Of a stretch of 64,000 nucleotides of DNA, positions 9,460-17,462 are shown in pieces (positions within the stretch are counted from its first letter, which is position 1; every line of letters starts with the position of its first letter). The translations under genes were made by a program, and so were the position numbers. Source of the stretch: DUPQ01 sp964563155 (GTDB lineage Bacteria > Bacillota > Clostridia > DUPQ01); contig CAZLVL010000013.1 in assembly GCA_964563155.1 (NCBI GenBank), forward strand, positions 18,856 through 82,855, read 5' to 3'. The notes under the pieces were generated by a model, which was not told the origin of the DNA, made no database searches, and saw nothing but the letters and a program-made list of their open reading frames with translations.

Positions 9460-9714
9460 GGTATTTCCCCTTTCGCCTCTATTATCATCTAAAAGAGATT
9501 AAAGAAAAAGTCGTATATACCTTAAGATTTCATTAAGATTGTGTTTTATATGAAGATTAATATGATTTTAGCCAAAAGAAGCCTCTTTATGCAAAAAGGC
9601 TAACCATTCTTGAGATTGGATATATTGGAATTAATGGATACATGTAAATAATTCTCTCTCTATATATAGACATAGAAAGTGTATACACCTATGCGAAAAA
9701 GATAAATCCATATG

Positions 9715-10449
9715 CTAAATAATTATCTTCGAAAGAAAGTCTTTTGTTCTAGGATTTTTAGGATTGGCAAAAAAGTCTTTAGGATTATTCTCTTCTACTA
9801 TTAAACCATCATCCATAAATAGGACTCTAGTCCCTACTTCTTTTGCAAAGCCCATTTCATGGGTAACTACAACCATGGTCATGCCTTCAAGGGCTAGGTT
9901 TTTCATTAAATCTAAAACCTCTCCAACCATTTCAGGATCTAAAGCTGAGGTGGGTTCATCAAAAAGCATAACATCAGGTTTCATTGCCAAGGCCCTAATA
10001 ATAGCTACCCTTTGCTTTTGTCCCCCAGACAACATGGCAGGATAGGCTTGTGCTTTTTCTGTCATTCCTATTCTTTTTAGTAATTCGTAGGCTTCTTGTT
10101 CAGCTTCTTTTTTACTAAGTTTTTTTAGTTTAATTGGAGCTAAGGTAATATTTTCTAAAATGGTCAAATGAGGAAAAAGGTTAAAGTGTTGAAAGACCAT
10201 TCCCATTTTCATCCTGTGCTTATTGATATCACATTTTTTATCTGTTATTTCTTCCCCATTTACAAAGATCTCACCTGAACTAGGGTTTTCCAATAGGTTT
10301 AAGCAACGTAAGAAGGTAGATTTACCAGAACCAGAAGGACCAATAACAACCACCTTTTCACCCTTATGAATGGTTTGATTAATCCCCTTTAAAACCTTTA
10401 TAGAATCACCATTTCCAAAATTCTTATATAAATCTTTAACTTCTATCAC
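9715..10449 (-). CDS. glnQ: Polar amino-acid ABC transporter ATP-binding protein
   Basis: A 244-residue GlnQ/HisP-type ATPase. Walker A GPSGSGKST (about 37-45), Q-loop VFQHFNLFPHLT, signature LSGGQKQR (about 138), Walker B VMLFDEPTSALDPE and H-loop VVVTHEMGFA are all intact. It powers uptake of a polar amino acid, with the membrane permease encoded just upstream (14-bp overlap) and the binding protein two genes upstream. It is the last gene of the operon. Substrate (glutamine, cystine, arginine or similar) cannot be set from the ATPase. Confidence 0.92.
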   Translation of the reverse strand: MIEVKDLYKNFGNGDSIKVLKGINQTIHKGEKVVVIGPSGSGKSTFLRCLNLLENPSSGEIFVNGEEITDKKCDINKHRMKMGMVFQHFNLFPHLTILENITLAPIKLKKLSKKEAEQEAYELLKRIGMTEKAQAYPAMLSGGQKQRVAIIRALAMKPDVMLFDEPTSALDPEMVGEVLDLMKNLALEGMTMVVVTHEMGFAKEVGTRVLFMDDGLIVEENNPKDFFANPKNPRTKDFLSKIII

Positions 10450-11137
10450 TTCTACTCAACCTCTTTTCCAGTTTGTTAACTAGGTAGGTAAGAAACATTA
10501 CAATACCTAAATATATAAGGGCTACGGCAATTAGGGGCATAAAAGCATCATAGGTCCGACTTCTTATGTATTCTCCCCCCTTGGTTAAATCTGCTATGGC
10601 AATATAGCCTGCAATGGAGGTCTCTTTTACCAGTACAATAAATTCATTACCTAGGGCAGGAAGAATGTTTTTAAAGGCCTGAGGCAACACAATATATGTC
10701 ATGGTCTTTCCATAGGTAAAACCTAAAGACCTGCCTGCCTCTGTTTGGCCTATGTCTACACTCATAATTCCAGACCTTACAATCTCTGCTACATAGGCAG
10801 CAGAGTTAAGACCAAAGGCAATAACAGCCGCAAAGGTTTTATCCACTGCAACAGATGCAAATACCACATAATATATTATGAGCAACTGCACAACCACAGG
10901 GGTTCCTCTAATTATTGTAATGTAGCCCTTGGTTATGACATTGAGAACTTTAAACTTCCCTGTTTTATCATGGGTAGTTCTTACCACAGCAATTAAAAAG
11001 CCCAGTACAATCCCTATTAAAAGAGCAAAAAAGGTTATCTGCATAGTAACAGCTAAACCTCTTGTTAGATATTGCCACCTGTTGTCGGTTACAAAGTTGT
11101 TTATAAATCGTATTTTAAAATCTTCAAATAATTCCAT
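10436..11137 (-). CDS. Polar amino-acid ABC transporter permease (HisM/GlnP type)
   Basis: A 233-residue integral membrane permease with about five helices. The His/Glu/Gln/Arg-family signature TRGLAVTMQITFFALLIG is near 25-42, and the EAA loop that contacts the ATPase is EAGRSLGFTYGKTMTYIVLPQAFKN (read in two pieces, about 133-157). It lies between the binding-protein gene (114 bp upstream, with a hairpin in the gap) and the overlapping ATPase gene. The role is clear; substrate specificity is not. Confidence 0.92.
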   Translation of the reverse strand: MELFEDFKIRFINNFVTDNRWQYLTRGLAVTMQITFFALLIGIVLGFLIAVVRTTHDKTGKFKVLNVITKGYITIIRGTPVVVQLLIIYYVVFASVAVDKTFAAVIAFGLNSAAYVAEIVRSGIMSVDIGQTEAGRSLGFTYGKTMTYIVLPQAFKNILPALGNEFIVLVKETSIAGYIAIADLTKGGEYIRSRTYDAFMPLIAVALIYLGIVMFLTYLVNKLEKRLSRSDRS

Positions 11138-11212
11138 TCTTACCTATCTTTTCCCTGCTCTTCTTAAGGATTTCTATCTATGTAACCCCTAAGATTTTCT
11201 CTCTTATAATAC

Positions 11213-11232
11213 ACAAGGTCAAAAGACCTTGT
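11213..11232 (-). promoter_or_regulatory. Intercistronic hairpin between binding-protein and permease genes
   Basis: An 8-bp perfect stem, ACAAGGTC AAAA GACCTTGT, in the 114-bp gap after the binding-protein stop codon. There is no U-tract after it on the minus strand, so it looks more like an mRNA-stabilising or partially attenuating hairpin, which would raise binding protein over membrane components, than a full terminator. Confidence 0.5.
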
Positions 11233-11250
11233 ATATATTAATTTACTTAT

Positions 11251-12048
11251 TTACTTAACTCTTACAATTATAACTTGGGTTGCTGTTGTATATGAATCGG
11301 TAAAATCAATACTAATAAGTCTATCTTCTGTAACTGTCATACCTGCTACACCAATATCAGCTTTTCCTGATTGAACCGCTGCAATAATTGCATCAAAGTC
11401 CATATCTTCAATCACCAGCTCCATTTTTAAGATATCTGCAACAGCTTGTGCTAAATCCACATCAATACCTACAATCTTTCCACCTTCTACAAATTCATAG
11501 GGTTCAAAGGCTGCATTGGTTGCCATGGTTAATTTGCCATTGGAATAATCTGTATTAGATGAAGTATATGGAGTTTTTCCCTTGGTATCATCTCCAATAT
11601 AGTTGGATATTATCTTGTTTAAGGTGCCATCAGTTTTAAGTTGAGCTATGGCTAGGTTAATCTTTTCTTTTAGCACACTATTGTTTTTAGCAATACACAT
11701 AGCATAGTCTTCTAATTCAAAGGGATCTTCTAGAATCTTAAGGTCACTGTTTTTTTCAACAAAAGCCTTGGCTGGTTCATTATCAATTATTACTAAATCA
11801 ACCTTACCTTGTTTAAGAGCTTGTATAGCATCAGCTCCTTTATTAAATCTTTCTAGGGTTGAGCCTTCTTCTTCATAGTCAGATGCATATATGTCTCCTG
11901 TTGTTCCCAATTGTACCCCTATTACCTTACCTGGAATATCATCTGCTGAAAATACTTGGTTTGGTGGAATAGATGCACATGAGGCCAATAGAGCCATTAT
12001 TATTACAGATATCACTGCTAAACTTAAAATCTTAAAACCTTTTTTCAT
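11251..12048 (-). CDS. Amino-acid ABC transporter substrate-binding lipoprotein with swapped (circularly permuted) lobes
   Basis: A 265-residue SBP_bac_3-type lipoprotein (signal peptide, lipobox LLASC). The order of its parts is unusual. The segment that is normally second (GKVIGVQLGTTGDIYASD, FNKGADAIQALKQGKVDLVIIDNEPAKAF, then the closing helix TDGTLNKIISNYIG) comes first. The normally N-terminal segment (GKLTMATNAAFEPYEF, GIDVDLAQAVADIL, ADIGVAGMTVTEDR, ending ATQVIIVRVK) comes last, starting near residue 171 after a Ser/Thr/Asn-rich linker. Both lobes seem complete. Start chosen at ATG 12048, preceded by AAAGGACGG; a longer reading would need TTG at 12072. It heads the operon with the permease and ATPase. 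Confidence 0.88.
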   Translation of the reverse strand: MKKGFKILSLAVISVIIMALLASCASIPPNQVFSADDIPGKVIGVQLGTTGDIYASDYEEEGSTLERFNKGADAIQALKQGKVDLVIIDNEPAKAFVEKNSDLKILEDPFELEDYAMCIAKNNSVLKEKINLAIAQLKTDGTLNKIISNYIGDDTKGKTPYTSSNTDYSNGKLTMATNAAFEPYEFVEGGKIVGIDVDLAQAVADILKMELVIEDMDFDAIIAAVQSGKADIGVAGMTVTEDRLISIDFTDSYTTATQVIIVRVK

Positions 12049-12260
12049 AATCTTACCGTCCTTTAAAATCAATTTACATAAATATACATACTTATGAATA
12101 ATTAGTCAACATCTTTTTGCAAGATTTATTAAATTTCTTTTCTTTTCTCCTTATATTTTTCCCTATCTCTCCATTAAAATACTATGTATTAATAGGAATA
12201 CTCAGGATTAACCTGATAATTGGTAAATATTGTATATTTTAGCTTTTCTGAGATTCTTGT

Positions 12261-12302
12261 AAAAAAAAGTGAATAAGATGCTTTTTTATGCATATTATTC
12301 AC
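12261..12302 (-). terminator. Intrinsic terminator of the cell-wall operon
   Basis: On the minus strand a 13-bp stem with one mismatch (GTGAATAATATGC / GCATCTTATTCAC, loop of eight) is followed by eight T residues. It lies 40 bp after the PBP1A stop codon, ending the M23/bactofilin/PBP operon before the amino-acid transporter promoter region. Confidence 0.9.
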
Positions 12303-12341
12303 CATGAATGAATAAACTAATTAACTTTCTATTTTTACAAC

Positions 12342-14960
12342 TTAATCATCATTATCTATATCTTCATCCGGGGATAAGGATTCATTTTCATTCTCATCTA
12401 TGTCCTCATCTGGGGGTAAAGAATCATCTTCATCTTTATCTTTATCCTCATCCTTATTGTCTATCTTTCTTTCATGTAAAGGACAGACCATGTCTATGTC
12501 CACTTCATAGGCTACATCATAGGGCACTCTTTCAACCTGTCTTATGGTAACTCCATCAACCACTACAGTAAAGACATCTTCATTTACCTTGTAGAAGGCC
12601 CCATTAGGACGAACAATTCTAACCATGGCCCATATGTAGTTGGCAGGACAGTGGTCACTGGCTATGTAATAGCGGCCAAATTCATCACGGTTTTGAGGAT
12701 AGGTACAAATAACTACTTCTTGATGGACATCACAGGTTTGTGTTGGTTCTGTTCCTTCAATGAAGTATTCACTTACAACAGTTTTAGTTCCCCGAGGATC
12801 AGACTTACAATATTCTGATTCTAGTTTGCCAGAGTATATGCAAACATCTCTTTTTACAATTCCCGCTGATGGCATTACAAACTGCTTAGGTTCTAGATTT
12901 TCATGAACTAAATTCATTACATCATTCCATATATGCATGGCTCTGTTGTATTCATCTCTTGCCAAAGATACAGGGGCTTGGTTGTTGTCATAGCCATACC
13001 ATACAGCAGCTGTGTAATATGGGGTGAAACCACAAAACCACTTGTCTAAGAAGTCAGAGGTTGTACCGGTCTTTCCAGCAATAGCCATTCCATTTTTCAT
13101 ATTAATGTTTCCTGTAGCTGTACCATTTACCCAATAGGTGGTTGTGGCAGGTTTATTAACCTCTTCCATTATATTGGTCATTATGGCGGCTGACTGTTCT
13201 GAATAGGCTACTGTATAATCATTACCCCATCTAAAGATGGTTTCTTTTGAGTTGTTTGCAATCTTGGTTATTACATGGGCGTCCATGTGGATTCCCTTAT
13301 TAGGAAAGGTACTAAAGGCTGATGCCATTTCTAAAGGGCTAACTCCAACGCTTAAACCTCCAATAGAAGCTGAAACAGTGGAGTCATCATAGATATACTC
13401 TCCCCTATCAATGCCTACAGCATTTAAGTATTCAACTGAATTATTACGACCTAAGTACTCTACCCAAACCTTGGCTGCTACCACGTTAACAGAGGCCTTA
13501 ATGGCGTGTCTTATGGAGGTTAGGCCTTGATAGGCTTCAGAGTCATAGTTGGTAGGATAAATTAAATCAGGATTTTTAGGGTCTAAGTAGCAAGGAGCAT
13601 CATCTACTATGGTGGCTGCTGTTATGAGTTTAAGGTCTAAGGCAGGTGCATACACTGCTAAAGGCTTAAAGGTTGAGCCAGGTTGTCTCATTAAAGAAGT
13701 TGCCCTATTAAAGGTTCTACTTCCTGTTTTTTCTCCATTACCACCGTAAAGGCCTACAACAGCTCCAGTATATTGGTCAATAATGACCATGGCAGCTTGA
13801 GGCTTTTCACCATAGCGAGTGGCATTCATATTTATAACGGTGCCATCTTCTCTATACTCATCAAAGTGGGCACTATCTAAAAATACCTGGTCTATACAAT
13901 CTTGCACATCCTGGTCCAAGGTTGTATATATGTGAAGTCCATTGTTGTATACAATTCTTTCTGCTTGAAGTTTACTTATGGAATTTTGATTTGATAAAAG
14001 GTCAATAGCTTCAGATATAACAAAGTCTATAAAATATGTGGTAACAGAGCTAGAAGCGTATTCTATCTTTTCTTCTATCTTTATTTCATAGGCCATAGCA
14101 TCATCATATTCTTTTTGATCTATTCTGCCTAATTCTAACATCTTGTCCAAGACGTCTTCTTTACGATACATTAGTTTTCTATAGGCTTCTTCATCTCCAT
14201 AGGGATTATATCTACTAGGAGCATTGGGTATAGCTGCAAGCACTGCAGCTTCTGCTAGATTGATTTGGTCTAAGGTTTTACCAAAATACATCTTTGAAGC
14301 AGATTGAAAACCGTAACAACCATTACCCATGTTAACTAGGTTGGCATACATGGTAATGATTTGCTTTTTATCGTATTTCATTTCTAGGATTATGGCATTG
14401 TAAACCTCTTGAATTTTTCTTTCAAAGGTTTGCTCAAATCTTCCTGTTACATTTTTATATACTTGTTGAGTTATGGTACTACCACCTTGGGCAATATCAC
14501 CCTTGTTTTGTATAAGTTTTAAAACAGAACCACCAATTCTTATGAAGTCAAAACCAAAATGTTGATAAAATCTTTCGTCTTCAATGGCAACAATGGCATA
14601 AGAAAGAATATCTGGAATCTCTTTTGAACTTACAACCTCCCTATTTATATTATCGCTACCTGTTAGGGTCTGAACAATATTTCCCCTGAAGTCGTATATA
14701 AAGGTGGTTAATCCAGAAGTTATGGCTAAATCTTCATCTGTCAAAAGCTTGGATGTGGAAATCCATCCAGTAATAATACCTAGCCCCATTCCGCCAGCTA
14801 AAAAAGCTACAATCATTAATGCAGCTATTAGTATCTTTAGAGCAGCCCAAAAGGTTCTAAAAAAAGTACCTATAAAAGAAGGGGTGTACTCCACATATTC
14901 AACATTTTCTATATCTTCATCTTCATCATAAGAAGACTGGTTAATTTTTTCTAAATCCAT
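12342..14960 (-). CDS. Class A penicillin-binding protein (PBP1A family)
   Basis: An 872-residue bifunctional peptidoglycan synthase anchored by one N-terminal helix (about 33-58). The glycosyltransferase domain (GT51) shows AIEDERFYQHFGFD and GGSTITQQVYKN. The transpeptidase shows the catalytic Ser in GSTFKPLA (near 429), ASVNV (SxN box) and KTGTT. The N-terminal tail is acidic. The C-terminal tail is very acidic and carries a duplicated SLxPDEDID unit, unusual for this family. It is the last gene of the operon with the M23 peptidase and bactofilin, 48 bp after the bactofilin gene, and ends in a strong terminator. Confidence 0.95.
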   Translation of the reverse strand: MDLEKINQSSYDEDEDIENVEYVEYTPSFIGTFFRTFWAALKILIAALMIVAFLAGGMGLGIITGWISTSKLLTDEDLAITSGLTTFIYDFRGNIVQTLTGSDNINREVVSSKEIPDILSYAIVAIEDERFYQHFGFDFIRIGGSVLKLIQNKGDIAQGGSTITQQVYKNVTGRFEQTFERKIQEVYNAIILEMKYDKKQIITMYANLVNMGNGCYGFQSASKMYFGKTLDQINLAEAAVLAAIPNAPSRYNPYGDEEAYRKLMYRKEDVLDKMLELGRIDQKEYDDAMAYEIKIEEKIEYASSSVTTYFIDFVISEAIDLLSNQNSISKLQAERIVYNNGLHIYTTLDQDVQDCIDQVFLDSAHFDEYREDGTVINMNATRYGEKPQAAMVIIDQYTGAVVGLYGGNGEKTGSRTFNRATSLMRQPGSTFKPLAVYAPALDLKLITAATIVDDAPCYLDPKNPDLIYPTNYDSEAYQGLTSIRHAIKASVNVVAAKVWVEYLGRNNSVEYLNAVGIDRGEYIYDDSTVSASIGGLSVGVSPLEMASAFSTFPNKGIHMDAHVITKIANNSKETIFRWGNDYTVAYSEQSAAIMTNIMEEVNKPATTTYWVNGTATGNINMKNGMAIAGKTGTTSDFLDKWFCGFTPYYTAAVWYGYDNNQAPVSLARDEYNRAMHIWNDVMNLVHENLEPKQFVMPSAGIVKRDVCIYSGKLESEYCKSDPRGTKTVVSEYFIEGTEPTQTCDVHQEVVICTYPQNRDEFGRYYIASDHCPANYIWAMVRIVRPNGAFYKVNEDVFTVVVDGVTIRQVERVPYDVAYEVDIDMVCPLHERKIDNKDEDKDKDEDDSLPPDEDIDENENESLSPDEDIDNDD

Positions 14961-15008
14961 CTTTTTTTATCCTGTATTAGAGCTAAGTAGTGAAAAGAAA
15001 ACAATTAA

Positions 15009-15392
15009 CTATTCTTCTTCCTTGGCCTTTTCTTTTTTATCTTTTTTGGTAGGCTCTGGCTTATCTCTTACTGTATAACACTTTCCTGTAAATTTGGCAC
15101 CTTCATCACTTATGAGGCTGGCAGAGTAAGTGTCTCCAATAAAGTCAGCAGTGGAAGATATTTTAATATAATTTTTTGCCTTAAGGATTCCTTCGCCATT
15201 TCCATTGAGAATTATATTATCTGCAATGAATTCTCCCTTGGCTGTAGCTGTTTTTGTAAAGACTATATCTCCTCTGGCTTTTATTGAGCCCTTAATACTG
15301 CCTTCTACTGTAACAGAACCTTGAGTTTCAATATCTCCGGTCAATGAGGTAGAAACACCAATAAGCACTTCAAGTTTTTTTTGCTTAATCAT
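15009..15392 (-). CDS. Bactofilin
   Basis: A 127-residue bactofilin, a cytoskeletal protein that polymerises without nucleotide into filaments through a right-handed beta-helix. The repeat pattern is clear: GDIETQGSVTVEGSIKGSIKA, then GDIVFTKTATAKGEFIADN, then NYIKISSTADFIGDTYSASL (about residues 18-105). The C-terminal tail is charged (KKDKKEKAKEEE). It is encoded 17 bp after an M23 peptidase and before PBP1A. Bactofilins in other bacteria are known to position M23/LytM peptidases during cell-shape control, so this operon likely does the same. Confidence 0.93.
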   Translation of the reverse strand: MIKQKKLEVLIGVSTSLTGDIETQGSVTVEGSIKGSIKARGDIVFTKTATAKGEFIADNIILNGNGEGILKAKNYIKISSTADFIGDTYSASLISDEGAKFTGKCYTVRDKPEPTKKDKKEKAKEEE

Positions 15393-15408
15393 TTTTTAAT
15401 CTCCTTTT

Positions 15409-16371
15409 TTAGTTGTCAAAATTTACAAAGAGTAATGGATTTATAGGTACATTATTAATCCTTATTTCAAAATGAAGATGGGGCCCTGTGGCCAAACCAG
15501 TTTGTCCAACATAGGCAATAACTTGTCCTTTTTCCACATAATCTCCAGAATTGACTAAAATTCTTGAACAATGGGCATAGAGTGAACTTATGCTTTGGGT
15601 ATGTCTAAGGGTTAACCAATAGCCATATCCTGAATGTTCATAGGTAACAGATTGCACATAACCTGATGCTGTAGCATAAATAGGATCTCCATAAGTGCCT
15701 CCTAAATCAACCCCAGTATGTTGCTTGTACTGATTAAGAATGGGATGGTCTCTCATTCCAAAATGCGATGCAATCCTATATGACACAGTAGGCCAACAGG
15801 TAGGAATAGTATCCAAATAGTCATTTAAAACTTCAGCAGCTTTTGAAAAATCCAAAAGCTCGTCTTTTGTCTGTTCATTGGTTTCTAAAAGAATTTCTAA
15901 GGCATCCGCGATTTCTTTAGACTCTTTTGCAAATTGAGCAATATTACTAGCAGATACAGATACAGAGGCTAGAGTAATATTATCAACATATTGGTCCGAT
16001 ATGACTTTTAGCTGATTGGATAACACTCTTATCCTGTCGCTTAACTCTTGTTGTGTATCTTCAATATCTGTCATTTCATTAAGCCTGGTATCCAAAAGTC
16101 TGGATTGCCTACCTAAATAGGTGCTCAAAGATGACATCTCCCTGCCATAGTCTTCAATTGCTTGCTGGGTGGCTAAATGAATTTCCTTATTCTCATTAAT
16201 AAAATAGAGTAAGGAATAAGATAGGCCCGCAATAATAGACAAGAGCAGTGTTAGTGCTATTGCCATTTTCAATATCGGATATGTAACTTTCAGGACTTTT
16301 GAAGATTTGCCGTTATTTGGAATGAAAACTAACATTCCTTTACGGTCCAAATTTGTTCTCCCCTTACGCAT
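15409..16371 (-). CDS. Membrane-anchored M23/LytM peptidase with coiled coil
   Basis: A 320-residue protein with a cytoplasmic N-terminus (about 30 residues), one membrane helix (about 33-58), a long coiled-coil stalk (about 60-180) and a C-terminal zinc LytM domain. Metal ligands and catalytic His are present: HFGMRDHPI, HTGVDLGG, SSLYAHCSRI and GPHLHFEIR. It is probably a peptidoglycan endopeptidase rather than a degenerate activator, because the HxH and HxxxD motifs are intact. It is first in the operon with bactofilin and PBP1A. The domain order matches bactofilin-linked shape endopeptidases such as Csd1/LmdC types. Confidence 0.93.
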   Translation of the reverse strand: MRKGRTNLDRKGMLVFIPNNGKSSKVLKVTYPILKMAIALTLLLSIIAGLSYSLLYFINENKEIHLATQQAIEDYGREMSSLSTYLGRQSRLLDTRLNEMTDIEDTQQELSDRIRVLSNQLKVISDQYVDNITLASVSVSASNIAQFAKESKEIADALEILLETNEQTKDELLDFSKAAEVLNDYLDTIPTCWPTVSYRIASHFGMRDHPILNQYKQHTGVDLGGTYGDPIYATASGYVQSVTYEHSGYGYWLTLRHTQSISSLYAHCSRILVNSGDYVEKGQVIAYVGQTGLATGPHLHFEIRINNVPINPLLFVNFDN

Positions 16372-16434
16372 TGCGCCTCCTCATATCTGGTAAAATATTA
16401 TCATAGGAAAGGACCTTTTTCAATGATTTCCTAT

Positions 16435-17277
16435 TTAATAGAAGGTAATATCTTTACTACGCCCATTTTTCACATACCATTCATGGGCAAAAGACCCTTC
16501 TTTAACAATAACTTTATTCAATTTATTACACTCATAAAAAACCTGCTCCCCGATGTATGTAACAGAAGATGGAATTTTGATAGATTCCAAAGCCTTACAA
16601 GACCAAAAGGCAGATGGATTAATTCTTTCTAAGCCATCTGGCAAAACAAGTTCTACTAAGGAAACACAATCTTTAAAGGCTGTGGTCCCTATCTCTACAA
16701 GTGCAGAAGAAAAATCTATTCTTTTTATATACCCATTTCCGTTAAAGGCATTTCTTTCTATCACCTTAACTGTATCAGGCATAGCAAGATGGGTAATGTT
16801 TTTTAAAGGGGGACAGTATACGAGGCTGGTTAAGTCTTTACTGTACAAAATTCCATCAAGCACAGTATAGTTACTGGCCTCTTGATCTATCGTTATAACT
16901 TCTAAGCTATTACAATTGGTAAAGACATTGTCTCCAATCTTTTCCAAAGACTTTGGCACATGAAAAGAAACCAGACTTCTACAAGAATAAAAGGCATTAT
17001 CTCCTATGCTTTTTATCGAGTCTGGTAAGCTTATGGTTTTAGCATCTACTAGGCCCCAAAAGGCAGCTGCTGAAAGAGCTGTAACTTGATAATCATCAAT
17101 ATATTCAGGCACCTGAATATTATTACTATCTCCTGTATAGCCAGTAATACTTATTTCCTTGTCGTTAATAAAGGCATAGGTAAAATCTTTAGATAAATCC
17201 TTTTGACAGGAGAATAAAACCAACAAAACCCCTATTATTACTAAAAGTAAGATTGACAGTTTTATTTGATTTTTCAT
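16435..17277 (-). CDS. Leucine-rich-repeat (BspA-like) lipoprotein
   Basis: A 280-residue surface lipoprotein: signal peptide with lipobox LFSC (Cys24), then a run of LRR_5/BspA-type repeats from about residue 65 to the end (SLPDSIKSIGDNAFYSCRSL, VPKSLEKIGDNVFTNCNSL, LPDGLERINPSAFWSCKAL and similar). BspA-like repeats in gut and oral bacteria mediate binding to host proteins or other cells. This one is short and has no other domain. It lies upstream of the cell-shape operon (about 60 bp from the M23 start) and could be co-transcribed with it; this is uncertain. Confidence 0.88.
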   Translation of the reverse strand: MKNQIKLSILLLVIIGVLLVLFSCQKDLSKDFTYAFINDKEISITGYTGDSNNIQVPEYIDDYQVTALSAAAFWGLVDAKTISLPDSIKSIGDNAFYSCRSLVSFHVPKSLEKIGDNVFTNCNSLEVITIDQEASNYTVLDGILYSKDLTSLVYCPPLKNITHLAMPDTVKVIERNAFNGNGYIKRIDFSSALVEIGTTAFKDCVSLVELVLPDGLERINPSAFWSCKALESIKIPSSVTYIGEQVFYECNKLNKVIVKEGSFAHEWYVKNGRSKDITFY

Positions 17278-17400
17278 AAGCTCTCCTCATATACAAATTT
17301 GATTGTCTTTGAAATATAACACATTTAATATGTAAAGTAAAAGCATACCTGAAGATATTATTTAATTCCTAGTATTATATAGGTTTTTTCACAAGATATT

Positions 17401-17430
17401 TTGGACTTTTCATTATCAAAGTGCTATAAT
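17401..17430 (+). promoter_or_regulatory. Sigma-A-type promoter for the LeuA-like operon
   Basis: TTGGAC at 17401-17406 and TATAAT at 17425-17430 are separated by 18 bp, followed about 30 bp later by the ATG at 17463 with GGAAGG as ribosome binding site. It drives the LeuA-like and fusion-ligase genes. Confidence 0.65.
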
Positions 17431-17462
17431 CGCCTTTAATCATTAACTTTCGGAAGGTCATC

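Noticed and set aside
9560..9620. Possible terminator (TTAGCC...GGCTAA) upstream of the response regulator
   Set aside because: The stem is only six bases with a large loop and no T-run.
10745..11192. Plus-strand open frames across the permease gene
   Set aside because: Mirror frames of a well-supported ABC permease; no independent start signals.
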